Counted from the first letter of the stretch, positions 6,022 through 11,615 are shown. The stretch: DNA of 11,615 bases from Acidobacteriota bacterium (GCA_013697225.1 JACCXG010000595.1:1-11615); one strand, 5' to 3'. Numbers and translations are program-made. The notes: generated by a model not told the origin, from the sequence alone.

Positions 6022-6117
6022 TGGCGGAAGCGCCTGGGAGTCGAACCCAGCCCGCCCGCAAAGCGGGCGGCGACCGGTTTTGAAGACCGGGAGGGCCACC
6101 GGGCCCCGTTCGCTTCC
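6022..6117 (-). tRNA. selC: tRNA-Sec (anticodon UCA), CCA encoded
   Basis: This 96-nt gene has all features of bacterial selenocysteine tRNA. The anticodon arm is CCGGT-CTTCAAA-ACCGG with anticodon UCA (plus-strand 6081-6083). The D arm is long (6 bp including one G-U) with a 4-nt CGGT loop. The extra arm is large, with an 8-bp stem (CCGCCCGC / GCGGGCGG). The T arm is CTGGG-TTCGACT-CCCAG. The acceptor stem GGAAGCGA pairs with GCGCTTCC at seven positions, with an A/G mismatch at the eighth, where E. coli SelC has a pair. Discriminator G and CCA are encoded. SelA, SelB and SelD act on or with this RNA; none of their genes is in the window. The gene lies 17 bp after the HAD gene on the same strand and may share its transcript. 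Confidence 0.95.
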
Positions 6118-6134
6118 GAATCTGCGCCGCGGCG

Positions 6135-6845
6135 TCAGACGCTTCGCGACGGAACGGGCGACTCCACGATCTCGAGGAACCCTTCCGTATCGCTGAGATC
6201 CTCCAGCACGATCTGTGCGCCTGTCTCCCGAAGCTGCTGCACGCTGTAGTTCCCTGTCGCCACCGCAACCGGCACCGCGCCGACGGCGTCCGCACACGCC
6301 ACATCGTGCGGTGTATCTCCAATCACCAGCACCTGCTCATAGGGGATGTCGCCCGCGCCGCACCCGCGGGCCCGCTCCACCGCAAACGGCACCAGCGCGT
6401 TCCGGTCCGCGGCATCATCCCCAAAGGCCCCGCATTGGAAGTAGCGCCAGAGATCGAAATGCTCGAGCTTCAGCCGCGCGCCCTGCTCGAAGTTCCCCGT
6501 CAGCAGTCCGAGCACGACGTCGCCCCGCGACTGGAGGCGCGGGAGGAGCTCGCGCACGCCGGGCATGACCCCCTTCACACCTTCACCTGGCTTGGCAATC
6601 TCCTCACGGAGCCTCGCGATGTACTCGTCGCGGAGGCGGGCAAACAGCTCGTCGTCCAGGGTCTCGCCGCGCCTGCGAAGGGCATCCTGCAGGATGATCC
6701 AGTCCGTCCGGCCGGCCACCTGGATACCGTCGAGGAGGTTCGCGGCACCGAGAACGCTGCGTCCGGCACTATTCATGGCCCTGATGCCGGCCCCGCCGGT
6801 CAGTACGAGAGTACCATCGATGTCGAAGAGCACGAGCTTTGGCAT
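6135..6845 (-). CDS. HAD-superfamily phosphatase (phosphoglycolate phosphatase-like)
   Basis: This 236-aa cytosolic hydrolase has all four HAD motifs. Motif I is LFDIDGTL, with the nucleophile Asp8 and acid Asp10. Motif II is LLTGN (Thr116). Motif III is the Lys in ARLKL (about 126). Motif IV is VIGDTPHDVACA (Asp177, Asp181). A helical cap of subclass I lies between residues 15 and 95. Such enzymes remove phosphate from small phosphorylated metabolites such as phosphoglycolate; the substrate here is not determined. An in-frame GTG at 6854 would add MNP; I prefer the ATG at 6845, where the protein starts MPKLVLFDIDGT. It is divergent from the superoxide dismutase gene with only 27 bp between start codons, and is followed by selC 17 bp after its stop. 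Confidence 0.9.
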   Translation of the reverse strand: MPKLVLFDIDGTLVLTGGAGIRAMNSAGRSVLGAANLLDGIQVAGRTDWIILQDALRRRGETLDDELFARLRDEYIARLREEIAKPGEGVKGVMPGVRELLPRLQSRGDVVLGLLTGNFEQGARLKLEHFDLWRYFQCGAFGDDAADRNALVPFAVERARGCGAGDIPYEQVLVIGDTPHDVACADAVGAVPVAVATGNYSVQQLRETGAQIVLEDLSDTEGFLEIVESPVPSRSV

Positions 6846-6863
6846 GGGGTTCACTACTGCGAA

Positions 6864-6868
6864 GGAGG
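6864..6868 (+). promoter_or_regulatory. Ribosome binding site of the Cu/Zn SOD gene
   Basis: GGAGG lies 4 nt before the ATG at 6873 (within GAAGGAGGACGA). The divergent HAD gene starts at 6845, so any longer leader or promoter of the SOD gene must lie inside the HAD coding region. Confidence 0.7.
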
Positions 6869-6872
6869 ACGA

Positions 6873-7460
6873 ATGAAACGGGCATTCATGATGGTGTTGA
6901 GCAGCGCCGTGGCGACGGTCGCCGTATCAGGGGCTCTGACGGCACAGCAGACGCCGCAGGGCGCCGGACGCGGAACGCCCCAGACGGGTGCGGCCGGCAC
7001 ACGGGCAGTGGCAGACATCAAGGGGGACGGCATCAAGGGACGCGCCGAGCTCGTCGAACGCAAGGACGCCACAGGTGTCGTGGTAGACGTGATGGTCACG
7101 GCCTCCGGCCTCAAACCGGGACTGCACGGCGTACATCTCCACGCCGTCGGGAAGTGCGATCCTGATTTCACAGCGGCGGGCGGGCACTTCGATCCGGGGC
7201 CGGCGGGCAACACCGACCCTGATGCGAACCATCCCTTCCATATGGGTGACATCCCCAACCTGGAGGTCGGGCAGAACGGCGAGGGCACGTTGAAAACAGT
7301 GACGACGCGCGTGACGATCTCCCCCGGGCCGCTGTCGATCTTCGATGCGGATGGCACGGCCATCATCATCCACGGGAATCCGGACCAGGGCATCACGGGG
7401 GAACCGAAGTCCGGCGTCAGCGGCGGACCGAGGGTGGCCTGCGGCATCTTCACCAAGTGA
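6873..7460 (+). CDS. sodC: Exported Cu/Zn superoxide dismutase
   Basis: This 195-aa enzyme converts superoxide to peroxide and oxygen outside the cytoplasm. Residues 1-24 are a Sec signal peptide (MKRAF, hydrophobic core, SGALTA before QQ). Copper ligands are His88 and His90 (HGVHLHAVGKC), the bridging His105 (GGHFDPG) and His167 (IIIHGNP). Zinc ligands His123 and Asp126 are clear (HMGD). The other expected zinc His, normally eight residues after the bridging one, is absent there, and His120 may take its place. The Cys95-Cys190 disulfide pair and the active-site Arg187 (GPRVACGIF) are present. The start has a strong ribosome site. The 3' end overlaps the convergent ABC-like gene by 11 bp. A protein of this type suits an organism meeting superoxide from outside. 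The family call is firm. Confidence 0.95.
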   Translation: MKRAFMMVLSSAVATVAVSGALTAQQTPQGAGRGTPQTGAAGTRAVADIKGDGIKGRAELVERKDATGVVVDVMVTASGLKPGLHGVHLHAVGKCDPDFTAAGGHFDPGPAGNTDPDANHPFHMGDIPNLEVGQNGEGTLKTVTTRVTISPGPLSIFDADGTAIIIHGNPDQGITGEPKSGVSGGPRVACGIFTK

Positions 7461-8166
7461 ACCAGCCTCTCCTGATCTCCTTCAGGAGCCCGGTGGCGCC
7501 GTCGAGCCTGAGGTGACGCGGCGCCACCGCACTACCGAACCCCTCGTCATTCGTCAGGAGCAGCAGCGTCACTTCCGCCTCGGCGGTGGCCCGCGCCAGA
7601 TCGGCCGCCAGTGCGTTGCGCGCCGCCGGCGGGACATCCGCGGTCGGGTGCTCGACGATCAGGAACCGAGGATCGAGCGCCAGCGCACGTGCGAGGTGCG
7701 CGCGAACCCGTACGTCTGCCGGCAGCTCGCCAGCAGCAACCGTGAGCCACCTGGCGGCATCGATGCCGCACCGCACCGCGAGATCCCGCACGCGCTCTGT
7801 CACCTCCGCGGTGACCGGATCGATCTCGAGCGTGAACGGCATCGCCAGGTTCTGGAGCAGGGTCGAGGCTTCGAGTAGAACCGCCCGCGGCGACACAATC
7901 CCGAAGCGTTCCAGAGACGCAAGCCACTCCTCACCGTCGGCAATTTCCGAGGTGCCCCGGCCGAAGAGGCGGATCTCACCGGTATCCGGGAGCGACGCGC
8001 CGGTGATCAGGTTCACGAGCAGCTCGGCGACGCCGGCATCGAGCCCGCCGACTGCTACACGCTCCGCCTCCTCGACGTCGAGCGTCGCGATCCGAAGGGG
8101 CCGGAGTGCACCGTATCCCCTGCTGACGTCCCTCATCACCAGCACGGGCAAGCCGGGCGCACTCAC
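7450..8166 (-). CDS. Degenerate ABC ATPase-like protein (catalytic motifs lost)
   Basis: The 238-aa protein keeps the layout of an ABC-transporter ATPase of the LolD/FtsE/MlaF size but lacks the catalytic residues. The Walker A region reads GGLDAGVAE (40-48), with Lys-Ser-Thr replaced by Val-Ala-Glu. The signature LSGGQ is LPADV (148-152), followed by the well-kept ARALALDP. Walker B and the catalytic Glu, normally LLLDEPT, read LIVEHPT (169-175), and the H-loop His is Asn (LLLLTND). There is no stop or frameshift, which argues for a folded, used protein rather than recent decay. It may be a non-hydrolysing partner, a regulator or a nucleotide sensor. The GTG at 8166 lies 4 bp after the stop of the PHP gene, so the two are probably translated together; an ATG at codon 11 is the alternative start. 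No transporter permease is adjacent in the window. Confidence 0.72.
   Translation of the reverse strand: MSAPGLPVLVMRDVSRGYGALRPLRIATLDVEEAERVAVGGLDAGVAELLVNLITGASLPDTGEIRLFGRGTSEIADGEEWLASLERFGIVSPRAVLLEASTLLQNLAMPFTLEIDPVTAEVTERVRDLAVRCGIDAARWLTVAAGELPADVRVRAHLARALALDPRFLIVEHPTADVPPAARNALAADLARATAEAEVTLLLLTNDEGFGSAVAPRHLRLDGATGLLKEIRRGWFTW
7469..7488 (+). terminator. Hairpin just after the SOD stop codon
   Basis: CTCCTGA / TCAGGAG form a perfect 7-bp stem with a 6-nt loop, starting 8 nt after the SOD stop and lying inside the last codons of the convergent ABC-like gene. It lacks a T-run, so termination would be imperfect. It could also protect the 3' end of the SOD message. Confidence 0.45.
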
Positions 8167-8170
8167 GTTG

Positions 8171-9064
8171 TCACGACCGGGGTTCCCCGCTCTTGCTCGT
8201 GGCTCTCGACTCGCGCGGGCCGGCAGGCGCGCTCACCGCTTGAGCCCGTCGTGCCGCGGCCACCGATTCCAGGAGGTTGAACTCGCTCTCCCCGAGCGAA
8301 ACCCCGCCCAGCCGTGCGGCCCGGTGCACGCCATCCCCGTGATAATCGGAACCGCCACTGCGCGCGAGGCCGAGTTCACCGGCGAGTGTCGAGTAGTGTG
8401 CCGACTGCGCTGCGGAGTGATCGCTGTGCCACACTTCGAGCGCATCGAGCCCGGCAGCTGCCAGGGCAGGGATCAACGCGTCCTCGGCAAGCACACCCGG
8501 GTGCGCAAGCGAAGCGATCCCCCCGGACGCATGGATGATGGCGATCACCTCGGCGCCAGCCACTCCGCGCCGGGGCACGAAGGCCGGGCGCCCCCGGCCA
8601 AGCAGCCGGGCAAACGCATCGTTGCGGTCACGCGCGTGCCCGCCGGCCACGAGGGCGTCGGCGATTGCCGGTCTTCCGACGCTCCGCCCGGGGGGCCCTG
8701 CAAGCAACGGCTCGACATCGATGGCGCAGCCCAGGGGCTGCAGCCGAGCCGCCATTTCACGAACGCGGCGAACGCGGTCCGCCCGCTGCACGGTGAGAAA
8801 GCGGGAGAGCACGTCATGGCCGGGATCGAAGAAATACCCCAGGATGTGAACGTCCCGCTCTCCCTCCACGGCAGTCATCTCGATGCCCGGGACGAGCCGC
8901 AGCCCCAGGTCACCCGCCGCGGCACTCGCCCGTTCGATTCCGGAGACCGTATCGTGGTCGGTGACGCTGATCACACGCAGGCCGGCAGATGCTGCCCGTG
9001 CCACGAGCGACGCGGGATCGAGGAGACCGTCGGACGCAGTCGTATGCAGGTGCAGGTCGATCAC
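8171..9064 (-). CDS. PHP-family metal phosphoesterase (RNase AM / nucleoside 3',5'-bisphosphate phosphatase type)
   Basis: This 297-aa enzyme has the PHP domain with all metal-binding motifs: DLHLHTTASDG (3-13), TDHDT (35-39), PGIE (59-62), HILGY (73-77), HPG (188-190), WHSDHS (212-217) and GGSDYHG (237-243). GRPAIADAL (130-138) fits the inserted region of the E. coli YciV (RNase AM) group, which removes the 3' phosphate from pAp and trims 5' ends of RNA. The C-terminal 25 residues are an Arg/Ser-rich tail. The start is GTG at 9064, since the first metal motif follows at once; the ribosome site is weak. It follows the Fur-rubrerythrin gene by 74 bp and precedes the ABC-like gene by 4 bp on the same strand. 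Confidence 0.92.
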   Translation of the reverse strand: MIDLHLHTTASDGLLDPASLVARAASAGLRVISVTDHDTVSGIERASAAAGDLGLRLVPGIEMTAVEGERDVHILGYFFDPGHDVLSRFLTVQRADRVRRVREMAARLQPLGCAIDVEPLLAGPPGRSVGRPAIADALVAGGHARDRNDAFARLLGRGRPAFVPRRGVAGAEVIAIIHASGGIASLAHPGVLAEDALIPALAAAGLDALEVWHSDHSAAQSAHYSTLAGELGLARSGGSDYHGDGVHRAARLGGVSLGESEFNLLESVAAARRAQAVSAPAGPRESRATSKSGEPRS

Positions 9065-9100
9065 GTGGGAATAGAGTCTCCGGGGTGAGCGTGCGGTGGT

Positions 9101-9116
9101 CCCCGGGACGCCGGGG
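9101..9116 (-). other. GC hairpin between the Fur-rubrerythrin and PHP genes
   Basis: CCCCGG / CCGGGG (6 bp, 4-nt loop), within a larger inverted context GGTCC ... GGACC (9098-9125), lies in the 74-bp gap. There is no T-run on the downstream (left) side. It may attenuate or mark the end of the upstream message. Confidence 0.35.
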
Positions 9117-9138
9117 CCCCGGACCGGCCGACTCAGGC

Positions 9139-10116
9139 TCAGGCCGTGGGCTGCTCCGGGCGGGTCTTGCGCCTGCCGCCCGGACGGCGGCGCTGGCGCT
9201 CGACGAGAGCCCGGTACTCGCGGATCAGCAGTTCCAGATGCTCACGCTCTTCCGTGGCGAACTCGAGGAAGATCTGCTTCCCTTCTGAATCCTCGAACCG
9301 GTCGCCGTAGCGCTTGAAGAAGCGATGCGACGCGCGCTCGCACCGGATCCCGATCATGAGCGCCTGTCGATCGTCGACCCCCTTGGCCAGTTGTTCCGCG
9401 CCTGCCGCGAAGAGCCCGTTCGCGGCCCCCTTGAAGAACAGGAAGGTGGGGCGGGACTCGAGCAGCGGATCCTGCGCAAGGAGCTCCTTGTAGCGCGCCT
9501 CGAGCTTCCCGAGGTGTTCCTGTTCCTCATCGGAGAGACGCTCGAAGACCCGCCGCCCGCGTGCGTCCTTGGTCAGCCGCGCGGCACGCGAGTAGAACTC
9601 GAGCCCGCTGCGTTCGGTCGCAATCGCAATCCGCAACGCGTCACGAGCAAACAACAGCTCGGTGGTGCCCCCTTCGACGGCCGGCGCCCGCCCCGTCCGG
9701 CACGCTTCGCAGGTGCCGTGGATCTGCAGGATGCTCTGCCGTGGCGTGAAGTTGCGGGCGGAGGCGACCTCTTCGAGGAGCGCCTCGATGTCGGAACTGA
9801 GAAACTCGAAGGATCGATTGCAGGTCTTGCAGATCAGGTGAAAGTGACGCGGATGACGGTAAGAGTGCTCAAAACGGAACCGCCCCTCGCCGAAGTCGAC
9901 TTTCCGCGCGATGCCCGCTTCCTCCATCCACTGGAGGGTGCGGTACACGGTCGCACGACTGATCTTCTGATCCTCTTTCCGGATGAGATCGTAGAGGTCG
10001 TCCGCCGTGAGGTGCCCCTCCTGGCGGAGAAATACGTTGACGATGAGATCGCGCTTGCCGGAGCGCTTGCTCCCGGCGGGCCGCAGGCTGTCGAGGAACG
10101 CTGACGTCGATTGCAT
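9139..10116 (-). CDS. Fur-family regulator fused to a rubrerythrin-like diiron domain
   Basis: The 325-aa protein joins two domains in one frame. Residues about 20-145 are a Fur/PerR/Zur-type regulator: a winged helix with recognition helix ISRATVYRTLQWM (52-64), a His-rich metal-sensing segment FEHSYRHPRHFH (His84, 88, 91, 93), and two structural zinc CxxC pairs (Cys96/99 and Cys136/139). Residues about 155-302 are a four-helix ferritin-like domain with the rubrerythrin diiron ligand set: Glu168, Glu198-x-x-His201, Glu260 and Glu290-x-x-His293. The tail is Arg/Lys-rich. No rubredoxin [FeCys4] domain is seen. A Fur domain binds DNA according to metal or peroxide state, and rubrerythrins reduce peroxide or bind two irons, so the fusion may sense peroxide or iron directly; that is inference. 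The gene lies 99 bp after erpA on the same strand and upstream of the PHP gene. The ATG at 10116 gives a normal Fur N-terminus, though its ribosome site is weak. Confidence 0.9.
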   Translation of the reverse strand: MQSTSAFLDSLRPAGSKRSGKRDLIVNVFLRQEGHLTADDLYDLIRKEDQKISRATVYRTLQWMEEAGIARKVDFGEGRFRFEHSYRHPRHFHLICKTCNRSFEFLSSDIEALLEEVASARNFTPRQSILQIHGTCEACRTGRAPAVEGGTTELLFARDALRIAIATERSGLEFYSRAARLTKDARGRRVFERLSDEEQEHLGKLEARYKELLAQDPLLESRPTFLFFKGAANGLFAAGAEQLAKGVDDRQALMIGIRCERASHRFFKRYGDRFEDSEGKQIFLEFATEEREHLELLIREYRALVERQRRRPGGRRKTRPEQPTA

Positions 10117-10168
10117 TGGAACGCGGTGTGCCTCAGCAGGTGGCCACGTCGTGTTCTCGGCGGCGCGC

Positions 10169-10201
10169 GGGTAAGCCTTCAGCCGCGGCTCAGGCCCACC
10201 C
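10169..10201. promoter_or_regulatory. Interrupted palindrome between erpA and the Fur-rubrerythrin gene
   Basis: The 33-bp element has three nested arms: GGGT/ACCC (10169-10172 with 10198-10201), GCCT/AGGC (10175-10178 with 10192-10195), and the self-complementary core AGCCGCGGCT (10181-10190). It sits in the 99-bp gap, 15 nt after the erpA stop. It may be an RNA hairpin at the erpA 3' end or a DNA site for a dimeric protein. It does not resemble the AT-rich Fur box. Confidence 0.35.
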
Positions 10202-10215
10202 GTCGCCTGCTCATG

Positions 10216-10545
10216 CTAGACGTTGAACGAGGAACCGCAGCCGCAGGTGGACTTCGCGTTGGGGTTCTTGATCGTGAAGCCCCCTCCGGTGATGTTGTCG
10301 ACGTAATCGACCTCGGCACCACGCAGATAGCGGGCACTGATCGGATCGACCAGCAGCTTCACGCCGTGTGACTCGATGACCGAGTCGGTCGTGGCGTCCC
10401 CCTCACCTTCGTCGATCATCAGGCCGTACTGGAAGCCTGAACAGCCGCCCCCCTGCACGAACACCCGCAGGCCGGCCTCGTTCTTGTTCTCTTCCGTGAG
10501 CAGCTCGTTGATCTTCGAGGCCGCCGTCGGTGTGACGTTAATCAT
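10216..10545 (-). CDS. erpA: Iron-sulfur cluster insertion protein ErpA (A-type carrier)
   Basis: This 109-aa protein is of the IscA/SufA/ErpA/HesB family, which carries iron-sulfur clusters to target enzymes in the cytosol. The three cluster ligands are present: Cys35 in QGGGCSGFQYG, and Cys101 and Cys103 in STCGCGSSF. GVKLLVDPISARYLRGAEVDYVDNITGGGFTIKNPNA is the usual ErpA/HesB core (given here only to its family pattern: VDP near 66-68, GGGF at 87-90, NPNA at 94-97). Full length. AGGAGA lies 7 nt before the ATG and a strong promoter lies just upstream. It heads a probable minus-strand series with the Fur-rubrerythrin gene, linking cluster assembly with iron or peroxide sensing. ErpA is preferred over IscA or SufA because of the sequence style and the lack of isc or suf neighbours. 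Confidence 0.93.
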   Translation of the reverse strand: MINVTPTAASKINELLTEENKNEAGLRVFVQGGGCSGFQYGLMIDEGEGDATTDSVIESHGVKLLVDPISARYLRGAEVDYVDNITGGGFTIKNPNAKSTCGCGSSFNV

Positions 10546-10578
10546 GCGCTAATCTCCTGAAGTTCCAAAGACTTACCG

Positions 10579-10607
10579 ATTATACCGGCTGCGCGGCGGG
10601 GGTTCAA
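10579..10607 (-). promoter_or_regulatory. Sigma-70-type promoter of erpA
   Basis: On the minus strand TTGAAC (10607-10602), a 17-bp spacer and TATAAT (10584-10579) lie upstream of erpA. The -10 is a perfect consensus and the -35 matches at 4 of 6 positions. The predicted start near 10572 gives a short leader of about 27 nt. Confidence 0.82.
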
Positions 10608-10753
10608 CGACGAGATGCGTGGGGTGCCCGCCGCCTCGCGCCATAAACGGCCGCCCATCAAGAACTTAGACGACCACCACCAGCCTGCCGTCCCCATTGT
10701 CGCGCCGGCCCCTCTGTGACACGATTCACTTCACAGCCATTCTGAAGGTGCCC
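10608..10753. other. Divergent intergenic region between erpA and the isomerase gene
   Basis: This 146-bp part must hold the promoter of the glucose-6-phosphate isomerase gene. I see only weak matches (TTGTCG at 10697-10702 with CACGAT 17 bp further on) and no clear palindrome or small gene. Confidence 0.35.
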
Positions 10754-11615
10754 ATGAAACTCCCGTATGAACCAGCGGCGACCCTCGCCGACCGCCTCCT
10801 GACCGAACGCGTCGTCTCACGCATCTGGAATCGGGATCTCTCCGTCTGGAGCGCGAAGCCCGGCTCGGAAGAGGCCCGCTCCATCTCCACACGGCTGGGC
10901 TGGCTCGACATCGGATCGACGATGCCCGAGCATCTGGACCGGGTCGTGGGCCTCGGCAAAGCGGCTCGTGAGGAGGGGGTGCAGGCCGTTTACCTGCTGG
11001 GTATGGGGGGGAGCAGCCTCTGCGCGGAGGTGCTCCGGGCGGTCTACGGCTCCGCGGACGGATCGCCGGATCTGCACGTGCTCGACACCACCGACGAGCG
11101 GACGATCGGCAATGCCGCCGCCAGAATGGATCCCCCCCGCACATGGATCCTCGTGGCCAGCAAGAGTGGCAGCACGGTGGAGGTCGCCTCGATGGAGCGG
11201 TTCTTCTGGAACCGCATGACCGAGGCGCTGGGGGACGCGGCCGGCCGGCAGTTCGTGGCCATCACCGACCCGGACACTGCGCTGCACCGTCTGGCCGGAA
11301 CGCGCGGCTACCGCGAAACCTTCATCAACCCGGCGGATATCGGCGGGCGATTCTCTGCCTTGTCGTTGTTCGGGCTGGTGCCGACAGCGCTGCTGGGCGC
11401 CTCTGCCGCCGACCTGCTTGCCGCCGGGGCCACCATGGCCGAGGGCTGCCGGCAGGAGAACCACGCTAACGCCGGTCTCGAGCTTGGTGCTTTCATCGGC
11501 GCTGCCACCCTTGCCGGGCGGGACAAGCTCACGGTCCTCCTTCCGGACTCGCTGGCCCTCCTGGGCCTCTGGATCGAGCAGCTCGTTGCGGAAAGCACGG
11601 GGAAGCACGGCAAGG
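10754..11615 (+). CDS. pgi: Glucose-6-phosphate isomerase, transaldolase-associated type (3' end cut by window edge)
   Basis: The first 287 residues are visible; the frame is open to the right edge. The enzyme interconverts glucose 6-phosphate and fructose 6-phosphate in glycolysis. SIS-domain motifs are clear: YLLGMGGSSLCAEVLR (80-95), VASKSGSTVE (134-143) with the phosphate-binding Ser/Thr, AITDPD (169-174), NPADIGGRFSALS (192-204) and LVAESTGKHGK (277-287, the pgi ESTGK signature). These match the isomerase half of bifunctional transaldolase/phosphoglucose isomerase more closely than classical E. coli Pgi. The ATG at 10754 has no transaldolase part before it: a stop in the same frame lies at 10667-10669. 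So this is a stand-alone version, or the transaldolase is encoded elsewhere. GAAGG about 6 nt upstream may serve as ribosome site. Confidence 0.88.
   Translation, partial: MKLPYEPAATLADRLLTERVVSRIWNRDLSVWSAKPGSEEARSISTRLGWLDIGSTMPEHLDRVVGLGKAAREEGVQAVYLLGMGGSSLCAEVLRAVYGSADGSPDLHVLDTTDERTIGNAAARMDPPRTWILVASKSGSTVEVASMERFFWNRMTEALGDAAGRQFVAITDPDTALHRLAGTRGYRETFINPADIGGRFSALSLFGLVPTALLGASAADLLAAGATMAEGCRQENHANAGLELGAFIGAATLAGRDKLTVLLPDSLALLGLWIEQLVAESTGKHGK

Noticed and set aside
3868..6117. A selenium/molybdenum module linking the MocA-like gene with selC
   Set aside because: Some MocA relatives occur in selenium-dependent molybdenum hydroxylase clusters, but that selenium is not inserted by tRNA-Sec, the two genes are 1.5 kb apart with unrelated genes between, and no hydroxylase gene is present.
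8171..10545. A defence island made of the PHP protein, ABC-like protein and regulator
   Set aside because: PHP and ABC proteins can occur in defence systems, but this PHP protein has the housekeeping RNase AM pattern and there is no nuclease, methylase, integrase or other defence gene nearby.
1..11615. A selenoprotein gene within the window, suggested by selC
   Set aside because: Every recognised full-length gene ends where its family normally ends. I found no case where reading through a UGA would restore a known domain; ErpA has its normal Cys ligands.

Overview
The window is 11.6 kb of dense, high-GC bacterial DNA with 15 protein genes and one tRNA gene. I see no transposase, phage gene, CRISPR array or rRNA. 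Gene content, several GTG starts, short gaps and a purine-rich heptamer repeat would suit a soil or sediment bacterium of the Acidobacteriota (Vicinamibacteria-like) or a related deep lineage. That placement is an inference and is not proven by anything here. A complete selC gene shows that the organism has at least part of the machinery for decoding UGA as selenocysteine.

Left third (1-3735, minus strand): a sugar or polyol uptake and catabolism operon. It reads from right to left: a Tat-signal hydroxypyruvate-isomerase-like TIM barrel, a Gfo/Idh/MocA oxidoreductase, a periplasmic sugar-binding lipoprotein, and an RbsC-type permease that runs off the left edge. The binding protein and permease overlap in a GTGA junction. 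A 48-bp pyrimidine/purine tract of heptamer repeats forms the first codons of the permease. A strong hairpin lies between the isomerase and oxidoreductase genes.

Centre (3868-6845): a MocA/MobA-like nucleotidyltransferase on the minus strand. Divergent from it is a small cold-shock-domain protein with a clear sigma-70 promoter and a leader of about 177 nt. Then follow a DUF218/YdcF membrane-anchored protein and a 77-aa hypothetical protein. On the minus strand selC lies only 17 bp after the stop of a HAD phosphatase gene.

Right part (6873-11615): an exported Cu/Zn superoxide dismutase (plus strand) converges on and overlaps a degenerate ABC-ATPase-like gene. Reading leftwards on the minus strand, the order is erpA (iron-sulfur carrier, with a near-consensus promoter), a Fur-family regulator fused to a complete rubrerythrin-like diiron domain, a PHP-family phosphoesterase, and the degenerate ABC protein. 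Divergent from erpA is the first part of a glucose-6-phosphate isomerase of the type usually fused to transaldolase. It is cut by the right edge.

The most notable items are the Fur-rubrerythrin fusion in an iron and oxidative-stress neighbourhood, the ABC protein that has lost every catalytic motif, the repeat-encoded permease N-terminus, and the selC locus.
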